From positions 2,170,001-2,234,000 of the forward strand of contig NZ_CP083439.1 in NCBI RefSeq assembly GCF_021919125.1: a stretch of DNA of 64,000 nucleotides, in the 5' to 3' direction. The DNA is from Clavibacter sp. A6099. Lineage in GTDB: Bacteria > Actinomycetota > Actinomycetes > Actinomycetales > Microbacteriaceae. Of the stretch, positions 1 through 11,718 are shown in pieces (position 1 is the stretch's first letter; the number at the start of each line of letters is the position of its first letter). Made by a program: the position numbers and the translations under genes. The notes beneath the pieces were generated by a model. That model saw only the letters and a program-made list of their open reading frames with translations. It was not told where the DNA came from and made no database searches.

Positions 1-416
1 TGCATGGCGACGGACGCGTTGATGCCCTTCGCGTCGGGCTCCCATCCGCCGGTGTCGACGAGCGTGAACCAGCGGCCCGCGTACTCGGCCTTGTAGGAGA
101 CGCGGTCGCGCGTGACGCCGGGGGTGTCCTCGACGACGGCCTCGCGGCGGCCGAGGATGCGGTTGATGAGCGCCGACTTGCCGACGTTCGGTCGGCCGAC
201 GACCGCGAGCACGGGCAGCGCCGGCAGGTACGTGACCTGGTCGGGGTCGTCCGTGGCGGATTCGAGGACCTCGAGGTCCTCGTCGTCCAGCTCGTAGTCC
301 TCGAGCCCGGCGCGGAGCGTCTGCGCGCGCTGGGAAGCGAGCTCCTCGTCGATGCTCGACAGGCGCTCGTGGAGCCCGCTGTCGAGCTCGGGGAAGTCGT
401 CGTCGTGATCAGCCAT
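1..416 (-). CDS. der: GTPase Der (EngA), N-terminal part, cut by window edge
   Basis: Ribosome-assembly GTPase with two tandem G domains, acting on the 50S subunit. About 138 residues are visible from ATG at 414-416. An acidic N-terminal extension of about 65 residues precedes the first G domain, which shows the P-loop GRPNVGKS, the switch region around DTPGVTRD and the G3 motif DTGGW. The second G domain and KH domain lie beyond the left edge and no stop codon is visible. It follows cmk with a gap of 39 bases, the usual cmk-der pairing in actinobacteria. The acidic extension is common in the actinobacterial proteins. Confidence 0.93.
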   Translation of the reverse strand, partial: MADHDDDFPELDSGLHERLSSIDEELASQRAQTLRAGLEDYELDDEDLEVLESATDDPDQVTYLPALPVLAVVGRPNVGKSALINRILGRREAVVEDTPGVTRDRVSYKAEYAGRWFTLVDTGGWEPDAKGINASVAM

Positions 417-455
417 GTTGTCCTCTGGCGTGTCGGCCCGTCACCGGGCCGCGCC

Positions 456-1214
456 TCAATCTGTTCGTGCGTGAACGAGATCGACCACCGCCTGGACGGT
501 CTGGTCGAAGTCGATGTCCGTGGAGTCGATGGTGGTCACACCATCTGCGGCGTTCATGAAATCGACGACCTGCGAGTCGGCCCGATCCCGGGAGGCGAGT
601 GATTCGCCGACCGCGGCTGCCGACTGGGTCGACGTCTCCGCGGAACGCCTGCTCATCCTAGCTTCCGGGGAGGCCGTCAGCAGAATGCGCACCTGGGCGT
701 CGGGCGCCACGACCGTCGTGATGTCGCGGCCCTCGACCACGATGCCGGGCTTGTCGCTCGACGCCATGAGCGAGCGGAACAGCTCCACCATGTAGTGCCG
801 CACCTCGGGCACGCGGGCCACGCGGCTCACGACGGCGGAGACGCGGGGCTCCCGGATCGCCTCCGTGACGTCCGTGCCGCGGACGCTCACGCGGGTCTCG
901 GACGGATCGATCGCGATGTCGTAGTCGAAGCCCTCGATGAGGCTCGTGACCGTCGCGGGATCCTCGGTGTCCACGCCGCTCTCCAGCGCGAACCAGCTGA
1001 GCGCGCGGTACGCGGCGCCCGTGTCCTGGTAGTCGAAGCCGAGGGCGCGCGCGGCGGCGCGGCTCACGCTCGACTTGCCGCTGCCTGCGGGGCCGTCGAC
1101 GGCGACGACCGTGCGGTTGAGCGTGGCGTCGACGAGCAGGGCGTCCTCGAGGGGATCCCTCTCCAGCGGGTCGGGTGCGGTCGGGTCGGGTGCGTCCACG
1201 GCATTTCCGGTCAT
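456..1214 (-). CDS. cmk: Cytidylate kinase
   Basis: Phosphorylates CMP and dCMP with ATP in cytosolic pyrimidine nucleotide metabolism. The 252-aa product has about 35 extra acidic or Pro-rich N-terminal residues, then the P-loop region [14 protein letters not shown] and the typical [11 protein letters not shown] segment that follows it in this family. [12 protein letters not shown] and the [12 protein letters not shown] lid region are also present. Its ATG at 1212-1214 overlaps the tyrA stop as ATGA, so translation is probably coupled to tyrA. der follows directly. Length and motifs fit the bacterial Cmk family well. Confidence 0.96.
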   Translation of the reverse strand: MTGNAVDAPDPTAPDPLERDPLEDALLVDATLNRTVVAVDGPAGSGKSSVSRAAARALGFDYQDTGAAYRALSWFALESGVDTEDPATVTSLIEGFDYDIAIDPSETRVSVRGTDVTEAIREPRVSAVVSRVARVPEVRHYMVELFRSLMASSDKPGIVVEGRDITTVVAPDAQVRILLTASPEARMSRRSAETSTQSAAAVGESLASRDRADSQVVDFMNAADGVTTIDSTDIDFDQTVQAVVDLVHARTD

Positions 1215-2329
1215 CCGGCGATCCTCCAGTTCCGTTCTTCGAGCCGCGCGACCAGGCGGTCGCGGGCCTCGGGCAGCACGGCGATCTCGACGAGACCCAC
1301 CTGCGCGCCCTGCGAGTGCTCGAGGCGCAGGTCCTCGATGTTGACGTCGGCGGCGCCCACGTCGTCGATCAGCGCGGCCAGCTGGCCGGGGCGGTCGTCG
1401 ATCATCACGGTGACGGCGGCGAAGCGGCGGTCCTGGCCGTGCTTGCCGGGGATGCGCGCGACGCCCGCATTGCCCGCGTGGATCCGCTCGGCCACCCGCA
1501 GCCGGGACCCTCGTGCGTCGACGTCGTCGAGCGCGTCGATGACCTCGTCGAGGTCGGTGCGGAGGGCCTTAAGGATCGGCACGATGCGGGCGGCGTTCGC
1601 GCCGAGGATCTGCACCCACAGCGCCGCGTCGCTCGACGCGATGCGCGTGGTGTCGCGGAGCCCCTGCCCGGACAGGCCGAGCGCGCTCGCGTCGCCGTCG
1701 GCCAGCCGCGACGCCAGGAGGCTCGCGACGACCTGCGGCACGTGCGAGACGAGCGCCACCGAGGCGTCGTGCTCCTCGGCCGTCATCTCGATGGGCACGG
1801 CGCCCAGGTCGAGGATCAGCTGCTCGACCGGCGCGCCCGCAGCGTAGGTGATGCCGTCGTGGCCCGCGATGACCCAGGGCCGGCCGAGGAAGAGGTCGCC
1901 CGTCGCGGAGACGGGACCGCCGCGCTCGCGCCCGGCGAGCGGGTGGGAGCCGAGGTAGCGGGAGAGGTCGGCGCCCATCGCGGCGAGCTCCGCGAGCGGC
2001 GCGGCCTTCACGCTCGCGACGTCGGTGACGAGGGCGTCGGGGTGCGCGGCGAGCTCGGCCGCGACGACGCGAGCGGTCACGTCCGGCGGCACGCAGACCA
2101 CGACGAGAGACGGCCGATCGGGGACGACGGCGATGTCGGCGACGCGGCCCGCGCCCATGTCCGCGGCGAGGCGGAGCGTGGTGGGCGACGCGTCGGCGAG
2201 CACCACGTCGACGCCGCGCGCGGAGAGCCCGAGGCCGATGCTCGTGCCGAGGAGCCCGGTGCCGACGATGCGGACGGTCCCCTGCACGCGCGTGTCGGTC
2301 GCGGCGGCCGCGCCCGCGGCCTCGCTCAC
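1211..2329 (-). CDS. tyrA: Prephenate dehydrogenase with C-terminal ACT domain
   Basis: Oxidative decarboxylation of prephenate to 4-hydroxyphenylpyruvate in tyrosine biosynthesis. The 372-aa protein starts with GTG at 2327-2329. An N-terminal Rossmann fold carries [15 protein letters not shown], and [11 protein letters not shown] is the substrate-binding His motif of the family. The last 75 or so residues, from about [20 protein letters not shown], look like an ACT regulatory domain, so feedback inhibition by tyrosine is likely. The start overlaps the rluB stop (GTGA) and the stop overlaps the cmk start (ATGA). In M. tuberculosis tyrA is not in this cluster, so its place here is lineage-specific. 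Confidence 0.93.
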   Translation of the reverse strand: MSEAAGAAAATDTRVQGTVRIVGTGLLGTSIGLGLSARGVDVVLADASPTTLRLAADMGAGRVADIAVVPDRPSLVVVCVPPDVTARVVAAELAAHPDALVTDVASVKAAPLAELAAMGADLSRYLGSHPLAGRERGGPVSATGDLFLGRPWVIAGHDGITYAAGAPVEQLILDLGAVPIEMTAEEHDASVALVSHVPQVVASLLASRLADGDASALGLSGQGLRDTTRIASSDAALWVQILGANAARIVPILKALRTDLDEVIDALDDVDARGSRLRVAERIHAGNAGVARIPGKHGQDRRFAAVTVMIDDRPGQLAALIDDVGAADVNIEDLRLEHSQGAQVGLVEIAVLPEARDRLVARLEERNWRIAG

Positions 2330-3201
2330 TCGCCGTCCTCGCGGTCCACGTCCCCCTGCGCCTCGGCGGCGGCTCCCGCACCCTGCGGCGTCGCGGGTCC
2401 GGCCTGCGCGCGGGCCTCGCGCGAGATGGTGAGGAGCTGGCCGAGCTCGTCGGAGGTGAGGTCGCGCACGCGGCCGACGCCGAGGGATCCGAGGTGCAGC
2501 GGCCCGAACTGGCGGCGCACGAGCTCCTCCACCGGGTGGCCGACCTCGTCGAGCATGCGGCGCACGATGCGGTTGCGGCCCGAGTGCAGCGTGATCTCCA
2601 CGAGCGTCTGGTCGCCTCCGCCCGAGAGGATGCGCGCGCGATCGGCCTGGATGGGCCCGTCCTCGAGGTCCACGCCCTGCGTGAGGCGCTGGATGGTCTG
2701 CGGTGTGACGCGCCCGGTGACCTTCGCGATGTACGTCTTCAGCACGCCGAACGACGGGTGCGCGAGCACGTGCGCGAGGTCGCCGTCGTTGGTGAGGATC
2801 AGCAGGCCGCTCGTCTCCGCGTCGAGGCGGCCGACGTTGAACAGGCGCTCCTCGAAATCCTCCGTGAACTCGCGGAGGTCGGGGCGGCCGCGCTCGTCGC
2901 GCAGCGAGGAGTAGATGCCCACGGGCTTGTTGAGCATGAGGTAGCGCTTGGAGGTGTCGAGCTGCACGGCCTGGTCGTCGACCGCGACCTCGTCGACGTC
3001 CGGGTCGATCCGGCGGCCCGGCTCGGTGACGACCTCGCCGTTCACGGTGACGCGGCCCGCGGCGATCATGTCCTCGCAGACGCGGCGGCTGGCGACGCCG
3101 GCGGCGGCCATCACCTTCTGCAGGCGGATGCCCGCGACGGGCTCGTCCGGGTTCCAGGAGTGCGCGGGCGCGCGGTCGTCGGGCTCAGAGGAGGGGGTCA
3201 T
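2326..3201 (-). CDS. rluB: rRNA pseudouridine synthase, RluB/RsuA family
   Basis: Converts a uridine of large-subunit rRNA to pseudouridine; the exact target cannot be fixed from sequence. The 291-aa protein has an N-terminal S4 RNA-binding domain (IRLQKVMAAAGVASRRVCED) and the catalytic loop GRLDAETSGLLILTNDGD, whose Asp is the family nucleophile. NRIVRRMLDEVGHPVEELVR is the conserved C-terminal motif. It follows scpB with a 17-base overlap, the same scpA-scpB-rluB order seen in many Gram-positives. RsuA subtype is an alternative, but context favours RluB. Confidence 0.92.
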   Translation of the reverse strand: MTPSSEPDDRAPAHSWNPDEPVAGIRLQKVMAAAGVASRRVCEDMIAAGRVTVNGEVVTEPGRRIDPDVDEVAVDDQAVQLDTSKRYLMLNKPVGIYSSLRDERGRPDLREFTEDFEERLFNVGRLDAETSGLLILTNDGDLAHVLAHPSFGVLKTYIAKVTGRVTPQTIQRLTQGVDLEDGPIQADRARILSGGGDQTLVEITLHSGRNRIVRRMLDEVGHPVEELVRRQFGPLHLGSLGVGRVRDLTSDELGQLLTISREARAQAGPATPQGAGAAAEAQGDVDREDGE

Positions 3202-3796
3202 GGAAGCCTTCCGCCCCGTCGGGGAGCAACGGGGAGATCGGGGGGAGCTCGTCGAGCGAGTTGATGCCGAGCTGCGTGAGCAGGTGGTCTGTCGTACCGT
3301 AATGGATCGCGCCGGTCTCGCCGTCGGTGAAGGCCTCGGTCACGAGCCCCCGCGCGAGCAGCGTCCGCACCACCGAGTCGACGTTCACGGCGCGGATCGC
3401 GGCGACCTGGCTGCGGCTGATCGGCTGCTTGTAGGCGATCACCGCGAGCGTCTCGAGGGCCGCCTGCGAGAGGCGCGTGGGGTTCTGCGTGAGCACGTGG
3501 TCGCGGATCACGGTGTCGTACTCGGGCCGCACGTACACGCGCCAGCCGCCGCCGACCTCGCGCAGCTCGAAGCCGCGGCGCACTCCCCCTGTCCTCCCGT
3601 CGAAGTCGTCGACGAGCCGCTGGATCGCACGGCGCACCTCCTTCACGGGCGTCGAGGTCGCGGTCGCGAGGGTCGTCACGCTCTGCGGCTCGTCGGCGAC
3701 CATGAGCAGCGCCTCGAGCGCGCGGTCGAGGTCGAGGGGAGCATCGGCGGGCTCCGCGGCGGTGCCGACAGCGGGATCAACGGGCTCAGCTGTCAT
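3185..3796 (-). CDS. scpB: Segregation and condensation protein B
   Basis: Winged-helix (kite) subunit of the SMC-ScpAB condensin that compacts and segregates the chromosome. The chosen ATG at 3794-3796 gives 203 aa, MTAEPVDPAVG onward, and overlaps the scpA stop by 11 bases. An open frame extends upstream but that part is a shadow of scpA. LEALLMVADEPQS and LAVIAYKQPISRSQVAAIRAV are characteristic ScpB segments. The length fits the family. Tight overlap with scpA and rluB supports one transcript. Confidence 0.95.
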   Translation of the reverse strand: MTAEPVDPAVGTAAEPADAPLDLDRALEALLMVADEPQSVTTLATATSTPVKEVRRAIQRLVDDFDGRTGGVRRGFELREVGGGWRVYVRPEYDTVIRDHVLTQNPTRLSQAALETLAVIAYKQPISRSQVAAIRAVNVDSVVRTLLARGLVTEAFTDGETGAIHYGTTDHLLTQLGINSLDELPPISPLLPDGAEGFHDPLL

Positions 3797-4655
3797 AGCC
3801 GGCCCCCAGGCTCGCGAGCGCGTCGTCGGTCCAGCTCTCGGCGGTCCACGTGAGCGTGAGCTCGCCGAGCGCCTCCGGCTGGTCGAACTCGATCGCCGCG
3901 ACACGGTACAGCTCGAGCACCGCGAGGAACCGCGCGATCACGACGCCCGTGACCCCGGCGTCGGCCACGAGCTCCCGGAACGTGACCGGCGCCCCGCTCC
4001 GCAGCCGCGCGACGACGACGGCCGCCTGCTCGCGGATGCTCACGAGCGGCGCGTGCAGGTGGTCGAGCCCCACGGTCGGGATCTCACGCGGCGCGAGCGC
4101 GAGCAGCGCGATGGCCGCGAGGTCGGCGGGCGACGTCGTCCACACGAGCTCCGGCACCTGCGCCCGGAACCGCTCCTCGAGCGGCACGTCGCGGAACGCG
4201 CGGCCGGACTCGGCGGCCAGCCGCTCCTGGAACCACGACGCCGCCTGCTTGAACGCGCGGTACTGCAGCAGCCGCGCGAAGAGCAGGTCGCGCGCCTCGA
4301 GCAGCGCCACGTCCTCGGCGTCGACGAGCTCGCCCTGCGGCAGGAGCCCGACGAGCTTGAGGTCGAGCAGCGTCGCGGCGACCACGAGGAACGAGCTCGC
4401 CTCGTCGAGGTCCTCCGGCCCGTCGAGCCCGCGGATGTGCGCGATGAACTCGTTGGTCACGAGGCTGAGGCTGACCTCGGTGATGTCCATCTCGTGGCTG
4501 CCGATGAGCGACAGCAGGAGGTCGAACGGCCCCTCGAAGTTGCCGATGCTGACCCGGAAGGCGCGCTCCGGATCCGCCCGGACGGCAGCGGCGGCGTCCG
4601 CGTCGACGGCGAGCTCGCGCTCGGCCAGGGGTGCGCCCCTACGCGACGGCGCCAC
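3786..4655 (-). CDS. scpA: Segregation and condensation protein A (kleisin)
   Basis: Kleisin subunit that bridges the SMC heads and binds ScpB. The 289-aa protein contains the diagnostic FEGPFDLLLSLIGSHEMDI motif near residue 40 and a C-terminal winged helix that binds the SMC head. The start overlaps the 3 prime end of the parA-like gene by 17 bases. The block parA-scpA-scpB is conserved in Actinobacteria (Rv1708-Rv1710 in M. tuberculosis) and suggests joint action in chromosome organisation. Confidence 0.96.
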   Translation of the reverse strand: MAPSRRGAPLAERELAVDADAAAAVRADPERAFRVSIGNFEGPFDLLLSLIGSHEMDITEVSLSLVTNEFIAHIRGLDGPEDLDEASSFLVVAATLLDLKLVGLLPQGELVDAEDVALLEARDLLFARLLQYRAFKQAASWFQERLAAESGRAFRDVPLEERFRAQVPELVWTTSPADLAAIALLALAPREIPTVGLDHLHAPLVSIREQAAVVVARLRSGAPVTFRELVADAGVTGVVIARFLAVLELYRVAAIEFDQPEALGELTLTWTAESWTDDALASLGAGYDS

Positions 4656-5523
4656 GCGCGATGAGCTCCCGCGCCACCTTGCGGTACGCGAGCGCGGCCG
4701 GGTGCTCGGGCGCGAACTGGATGATGGGCTTGCCCGCCACCGACGCGTCGGGGAACTTGACCGTCCGGCCGATCACGGTCTCGAGCACGCTGTCGTCGAA
4801 CGCCTCGACCACGCGCTGCAGCACCTCGCGGGAGTGCAGCGTGCGGGAGTCGTACATGGTCGCGAGGATCCCGTCGAGCGCGAGCCCCGGGTTGAGCCGG
4901 TCCTTGACCTTCTCGATCGTCTCGACCAGCAGCGCGACGCCGCGGAGGGCGAAGAACTCGCACTCCAGCGGGATCAGCACGCCGTGGCTCGCGGTGAGCG
5001 CGTTGACGGTGAGGAGGCCGAGCGACGGCTGGCAGTCGATGAGGATCACGTCGTAGTCGGCGCTCACCTTGCGCAGCACGCTGGCGAGGATCTGCTCGCG
5101 CGCCACCTCGTTGACGAGGTGCACCTCCGCGGCCGACAGGTCGATGTTCGCGGGGATGACGTCGAGGCCCTCGAAGCCCGTGGTCTGAATCGCCTCGCGC
5201 GGGTCCTTCACGGTGCCGAGCAGCAGGTCGTAGATGGTGACGGCGTCGTGCGTCTGCACGCCGAGGCCCGCGGACAGCGCGCCCTGCGGGTCGAAGTCGA
5301 CGGCCAGCACGCGGCGGCCGTAGCTCGCGAGCGATGCGCCGAGGTTGATGGCGGTGGTCGTCTTGCCGACGCCGCCCTTCTGGTTGCAGAGGGAGATGAT
5401 CTTGGCCGGTCCGTGGCCCTGGAGCGGCTCGGGTTCGGCGAACTCGCGCAGCTCGCGACCGGTGGGTCCGAGCACGGGGACGTCCATTCCCGGGAGCTCG
5501 GTCACATCTGGCTTGCGCGTCAC
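4639..5523 (-). CDS. parA: ParA-family ATPase linked to scpAB
   Basis: Deviant Walker A ATPase of the ParA/Soj family. The 294-aa protein has an N-terminal tail of about 35 residues, then SLCNQKGGVGKTTTAINLG, the signature-lysine P-loop, and the VDFDPQG and LIDCQPSLG motifs. It is not the replication-origin parAB pair, because no parB or parS-like site is nearby. Its fixed position before scpA suggests a role in chromosome segregation or condensin loading, which is an inference. A gap of 69 bases separates it from xerD upstream in the transcript. Confidence 0.93.
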   Translation of the reverse strand: MTRKPDVTELPGMDVPVLGPTGRELREFAEPEPLQGHGPAKIISLCNQKGGVGKTTTAINLGASLASYGRRVLAVDFDPQGALSAGLGVQTHDAVTIYDLLLGTVKDPREAIQTTGFEGLDVIPANIDLSAAEVHLVNEVAREQILASVLRKVSADYDVILIDCQPSLGLLTVNALTASHGVLIPLECEFFALRGVALLVETIEKVKDRLNPGLALDGILATMYDSRTLHSREVLQRVVEAFDDSVLETVIGRTVKFPDASVAGKPIIQFAPEHPAALAYRKVARELIARGAVA

Positions 5524-5592
5524 GTGGATCTCTCTCTGCCGCTCCTCCGACGCGGTCCCGTCGGATCCTGGAAGTCTACCGGGGAGGGTCGC

Positions 5593-6579
5593 TCACGCCC
5601 GGCGGGCACGCGGGTGCGCGGTCGTGTAGACGTCGCGCAGGGTGTCGACGGTCACGCGCGTGTAGATCTGCGTGGTCGCCACCGACGAGTGGCCGAGCAG
5701 CTCCTGCACCACGCGCACGTCGGCGCCGCCCGCGATGAGGTGCGTCGCGAACGAGTGCCGGAACGTGTGCGGGGAGATCTCCTCCGCGACGCCGGCGCGC
5801 TCGGCGGCCGCCTTGATCACGAGCCACGCGTTCTGCCGCGACAGCGCGTGGCCGCGGAGGCCGAGGAAGAGCGCGGGGGTCGCGGTGCCGCGCGCGGCGA
5901 GGATCGGGCGGACGCGCACGAGGTACGCGTCGACGGCGCGGCGCGCGAAGGACCCGACCGGCACGATCCGCTGCTTGCCGCCCTTGCCGAGCACGCGCAC
6001 CAGCTCGGCCGCGGCGCCGTCGGGGCCGAGCACGTCGTCGACCGTGAGCGCCGTGATCTCGCTGACGCGCGCGCCCGTCGCGTACAGCAGCTCGAGCAGG
6101 GCCTTGTCGCGCACGCGGAGCGGCTCGTCGCCGTCGGTGGCGTCGAGGATCCGGCCCATCGTCTCGATGGAGACGGCCTTCGGCAGACGGCTCGGCAGCT
6201 TGGGCGGCCTCTGGTCGGCGGACACGTCGACCTCGACGATGCCCTCCTCCACGAGGAAGCGGTGGAAGCCCCGGACGCTCGACAGCATGCGCGCGAGCGA
6301 CGACGCCGTGAGGCCGCCGTGCTCGGGGTCGCGGACGCGCTGCGCGAAGGCGGCGACGTGCGCGGCGCTGGCACCGGCCGGATCCGATACCCCTTCCGCC
6401 GCGAGGTGCGCCGTGTAGCGCGCGAGGTCACGGCGGTACGCCTGGAGCGTGTTGCGGGACAGGCCGCGCTCCACCTCGACGTGCCGGAGCCAGCGGTCGA
6501 CGGCGCGCCGCAGCGCCACCGGGATCTCGGGCGCGGCGTCGGGCGTCGCTCCCCCGGATCCCTCGGCCGCGTCGGTCAC
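5593..6579 (-). CDS. xerD: Tyrosine recombinase XerD
   Basis: Site-specific recombinase that resolves chromosome dimers at dif together with XerC. The GTG at 6577-6579 gives 328 aa and overlaps the NUDIX gene stop as GTGA. An N-terminal SAM-like core-binding domain (VERGLSRNTLQAYRRDLARY) precedes the catalytic domain with Arg in ATGARVSEITAL, the HTFRHSFATHL box, LLGHSSVATTQIYTRV and the nucleophile Tyr in it. All catalytic residues are intact. The open frame runs further upstream but only through the antisense of the NUDIX gene. Position matches Rv1701. Confidence 0.95.
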   Translation of the reverse strand: MTDAAEGSGGATPDAAPEIPVALRRAVDRWLRHVEVERGLSRNTLQAYRRDLARYTAHLAAEGVSDPAGASAAHVAAFAQRVRDPEHGGLTASSLARMLSSVRGFHRFLVEEGIVEVDVSADQRPPKLPSRLPKAVSIETMGRILDATDGDEPLRVRDKALLELLYATGARVSEITALTVDDVLGPDGAAAELVRVLGKGGKQRIVPVGSFARRAVDAYLVRVRPILAARGTATPALFLGLRGHALSRQNAWLVIKAAAERAGVAEEISPHTFRHSFATHLIAGGADVRVVQELLGHSSVATTQIYTRVTVDTLRDVYTTAHPRARRA

Positions 6580-7267
6580 GAGCCGGACGCGCCCCCGCCG
6601 TCGCCGTGTCCGTCGCCGTCGCCGTCGCGGAGCTTCGGGTGACGCGGCCACGGCGCGTCGGCCGGTCCCAGCGTCGACCAGCCGCGCGAGCGGGCGACGT
6701 GCGCCTGCAGCACCGCGATCACGGTCGACGGGTTCTGGATCCGCCGCTCGAGCACCGCCGTGACGACCTCGTCGAGATCCACCCAGCGCACCTCGATGTC
6801 GGCCTCCTCGTCGGTGCGCGCGAACGCCTCCGCCGTGGGGGTCAGCCCGCGCGCGAGGTAGACGCGGATCGCCTCGTCGCTGCCGCCTGGCGTCGTGCAG
6901 TACTCCGCCAGCACGCTCCACTCGGCGGCGACCAGGTCGGCCTCCTCCGCGAGCTCGCGCTGCACGGCCGTGAGCGGCGGCTCGCCCGTGATGTCGAGCA
7001 GCCCCGCCGGGATCTCCCACTCGCGCATGCGCACGGGGTGCCGGTACTGCTTGATGAGGAGCACCCGGTCCTCGTCGTCGATCGCGAGCACCGCGACGGC
7101 GCCCGTGTGGTCGACGAACTCCCGCGTGATCTCGCCGTCGCCGTACGCGAAGGTCTCACGGCGGATGTCCCAGATCTTCCCCTCGAACACGCGCTCGCTC
7201 GACGTGACGTCGTACGAGACCGCGTCGTCGTGCAGGCCGTCGGTCGGCGAGCCCGCGACGGCGTCTG

Positions 7268-7271
<4 letters not shown>
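6576..7271 (-). CDS. NUDIX hydrolase, ADP-ribose pyrophosphatase type
   Basis: Hydrolyses nucleoside diphosphate derivatives, most likely ADP-ribose. GTG at 7269-7271 gives 231 aa and overlaps the pyrG stop (GTGA). The NUDIX box reads [19 protein letters not shown] in the centre, preceded by the family segment [31 protein letters not shown] near residue 35 resembles ADP-ribose pyrophosphatases. It occupies the place of Rv1700, an ADP-ribose pyrophosphatase. The C-terminal 25 residues are Asp/Gly-rich and probably disordered. Substrate is inferred from family only. Confidence 0.9.
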
Positions 7272-9010
<1,739 letters not shown>

Positions 9011-9083
9011 GGGCTTCCATCCTACGTGTGTTCCGGGGCAGCGCGACAGCCACGCCGTGCTGGGGCTGCCGCCGGCCATCCGC

Positions 9084-10799
9084 TCAGCGCAGGGACGCCG
9101 CCGTCTCCACGAGCTCGCGCGCGTGCGCCAGGCCGCTCTCGCTGTCCGGCAGGCCGGAGAGCAGGCGCGCCATCTCCTGGATCCGCGCGTCGCCCTCGAG
9201 CTGCGTGACGCTCGACGCGGTGACCTGCCCGTCGCCGCCCTTGACGACGCGCAGGTGGTTGGTGGAGAACGCCGCGACCTGCGCGAGGTGCGTGACCACG
9301 ATGACCTGCGCGCGCTCCGCCAGCCGTGCCAGTCGCCGCCCGATCTCGATCGCCGCCGCACCGCCGACGCCCGCGTCGACCTCGTCGAACACGAAGGTGG
9401 GCACGGGGTCGTCGCCGGCCACCACGACCTCGATGGCGAGCATCACGCGCGACAGCTCACCGCCGGACGCGCCGCGGCCGAGCGGACGCGCCTCGGCTCC
9501 CGCGTGGGGCCGCAGCAGGATCTCGACCCGGTCGGCGCCCGACAGCGCGGGCTCCTCCCGCGGCGACACCCGCACCTCGAGCGACGCGTCGGCCATGGCG
9601 AGCGCGCCGAGCTCGGTCGTCACGGCCGCGGCGAGCCGCGCGCCGGCCTCCTCGCGGACGGCGGTGACGCGCGCGGCCAGCTCGCCGACGAGCTGCTCGT
9701 CGCGCTCGACCTCGACCCGCAGCAGGTCGATCCGGTCGGTGTCGCCGTCGAGCTCGAGCAGGCGCGCACTGCCGGTGTCGAGGAACGCGAGAGCGTCCTC
9801 CACCGTGGGGCCGTGCGCGCGCGTGAGGGCCGCCAGCTCGGCGCGGCGGTCCTGCAGGGTCTCGAGCTCGCGCGCGCCGTCGGCGTCGAGCCCCGCGAGG
9901 TAGCCCGAGAGCTGCACGGCGATCTCCGACACGAGGATCCTCGCGCTGTCCAGCGACTCGATGATCTCAGCGAGGCCCGGGTCGTGCGCCGCGACCCGGT
10001 CGAGGCGGCGGTGCGCGGTGTCGAGGACGGACGCGGCGTCGGCCATCTCGCCGGACGCGTCCTCGGCGGACATGAGCTCGTGGGCCGCGGACGCGGCGGC
10101 CCGCAGGTCCTCGAGGTTGGTGAGCCGGTCGATGCGCTCACGCAGCTCCTCGTCCTCGCCCGGCTGCGGCGCCACGGCCTCGATCGCGTCGATCGCGATG
10201 CGCAGCTCCTCGGCCTCGCGGGTGCGGGCGTCCTGCTCCGTGACGAGGCGGTCGAGCTCGGCGCGCGACGCCTGCCAGCGGCGGAACACCTCCTGGTACT
10301 CGCCGAGCACGGGCGCGAGCGCGGATCCGGCGAACCGGTCGAGCGCCTGCCGCTGGGCGGTGGACGACCGCAGGCGCATCTGGTCGGACTGGCCGTGCAC
10401 CACCACGAGCTGCTCGCCGATCTCCGTCAGCAGCGCCGCCGGAGCCCCGCGGCCCCCGACGGAGGCGCGGCTGCGTCCCTCGGACGAGAGCTGGCGCGTG
10501 ACGATGAGCTCGCCGCGCGTGCCGTCACCGAACGGGTCGACGTCTCCCCCGGCGTCGCGCACGCGCTCGGGCACGGGCCCGTCGGCCGCGATGATCCAGC
10601 GCCCCTCGACGACCGCGCGCTCGCTCCCCTGCCGCACGGCGCCCGAGTCGGCGCGCGCGCCGAGCAGCAGGCCCAGGGCGGTGACGACCATGGTCTTGCC
10701 CGCGCCGGTCTCGCCCGTGACGGCCGTGAAGCCGGGCCCGAGCGGCAGCGTGGCCTGGCCGATCACCCCGAGGTCGCGGATGGTGATCTCCTCAATCAC
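9084..10799 (-). CDS. recN: DNA repair protein RecN
   Basis: SMC-like ATPase acting in recombinational repair of double-strand breaks. The 571-aa protein starts with GTG at 10797-10799, overlapping the nadK stop by 8 bases. The N-terminal half-ATPase has [13 protein letters not shown], a long central coiled coil runs from about residue 150 to 370, and the C-terminal half carries [17 protein letters not shown] and [12 protein letters not shown]. All ATPase motifs are intact. The tlyA-nadK-recN order is widely conserved. I see no SOS box directly upstream, so damage control, if any, would act from a distant promoter. Confidence 0.96.
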   Translation of the reverse strand: MIEEITIRDLGVIGQATLPLGPGFTAVTGETGAGKTMVVTALGLLLGARADSGAVRQGSERAVVEGRWIIAADGPVPERVRDAGGDVDPFGDGTRGELIVTRQLSSEGRSRASVGGRGAPAALLTEIGEQLVVVHGQSDQMRLRSSTAQRQALDRFAGSALAPVLGEYQEVFRRWQASRAELDRLVTEQDARTREAEELRIAIDAIEAVAPQPGEDEELRERIDRLTNLEDLRAAASAAHELMSAEDASGEMADAASVLDTAHRRLDRVAAHDPGLAEIIESLDSARILVSEIAVQLSGYLAGLDADGARELETLQDRRAELAALTRAHGPTVEDALAFLDTGSARLLELDGDTDRIDLLRVEVERDEQLVGELAARVTAVREEAGARLAAAVTTELGALAMADASLEVRVSPREEPALSGADRVEILLRPHAGAEARPLGRGASGGELSRVMLAIEVVVAGDDPVPTFVFDEVDAGVGGAAAIEIGRRLARLAERAQVIVVTHLAQVAAFSTNHLRVVKGGDGQVTASSVTQLEGDARIQEMARLLSGLPDSESGLAHARELVETAASLR

Positions 10800-11718
10800 G
10801 GTCGATCGGCCCCCTCCAGCCGGTGACCGGCAGCTCGAACTTGTTGACGAGGCGGTCGGTGAACGGCGACTGCTTGAGGCGCGCGAGGCGCACGGGGATG
10901 GCGGAGCGGCGGGCCTCGACCCGCGCGCCGGGGGGCATGTCGCGGGTGCGTCGCCCGTCGCACCAGAGGACGCCGGATCCGGAGGTGCGGCTCAGCACCT
11001 CGACGGCGACCGTCGACTCCGGGCCCACGACGAGCGAGCGGGCGAAGAGCGTGTGCGGGCTGAGCGGCACCACGAGCATCGCCTCCAGGCTCGGCCACAC
11101 GATGGGGCCACCCGCGGAGAACGCGTACGCCGTGGATCCCGTGGGCGTCGACACGACCATGCCGTCGCAGCCGTAGGACGCGAGCGGCCGCCCGTCGATC
11201 TCGACCACCACCTCGAGCATGCGCTCGCGGCTGGCCTTCTCCACGGTCGCCTCGTTGAGCGCCCACGTGCGGTAGACGATGTCGGCGCCGACCTTGAGCG
11301 TCACGTCGAGCGTCATGCGCTCCTCGACCGTGTAGTCGCGGTCGAGCACGCGGCGCACGGTGGCCGTGAGGTCCTCGCGCTCGCTCTCGGCGAGGAAGCC
11401 CACGTGCCCGAGGTTCACCCCGAGGAGCGGCACGGAGGTGCCGCGCACGATCTCGGCCGAGCGCAGGATCGTGCCGTCGCCGCCGAGGACGATGACGATC
11501 TCGAGGTCGGCCGTCTGCACGTCCTCCCCCAGCACGGCGACGCCGTCCATCTCGGGCGCGAACGGCAGGATGTCGGCCTTCTCGTCGGCCGTGAGCACGA
11601 GGTGCACGTCGGCCTCGGCCAGCTGCGCGCACACGCTGAGCGCCGCGTCGATGGAGTCGCGCCGTCCCGTGTGGGACACGACCAGGATGTGCCTCGCGGG
11701 TCCAGCCACTTCGCTCAC
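10792..11718 (-). CDS. nadK: NAD kinase
   Basis: Phosphorylates NAD to NADP. GTG at 11716-11718 gives 308 aa and overlaps the tlyA stop as GTGA. A second in-frame GTG at 11707-11709 sits 10 bases after AGGAG and is an equally possible start. Motifs GGDGTILRSAE, GVNLGHVGFLAE and STPTGSTAYAFSAGGP are the diphosphate and NAD-binding signatures of the family. An upstream ATG at 11749-11751 also lies in frame but inside tlyA. Neighbours tlyA and recN are the conserved partners. Confidence 0.95.
   Translation of the reverse strand: MSEVAGPARHILVVSHTGRRDSIDAALSVCAQLAEADVHLVLTADEKADILPFAPEMDGVAVLGEDVQTADLEIVIVLGGDGTILRSAEIVRGTSVPLLGVNLGHVGFLAESEREDLTATVRRVLDRDYTVEERMTLDVTLKVGADIVYRTWALNEATVEKASRERMLEVVVEIDGRPLASYGCDGMVVSTPTGSTAYAFSAGGPIVWPSLEAMLVVPLSPHTLFARSLVVGPESTVAVEVLSRTSGSGVLWCDGRRTRDMPPGARVEARRSAIPVRLARLKQSPFTDRLVNKFELPVTGWRGPIDRD

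Noticed and set aside
4639-5592. parS site or parB near the parA-like gene
   Set aside because: No TGTTTCACGTGAAACA-like sequence or ParB gene nearby.
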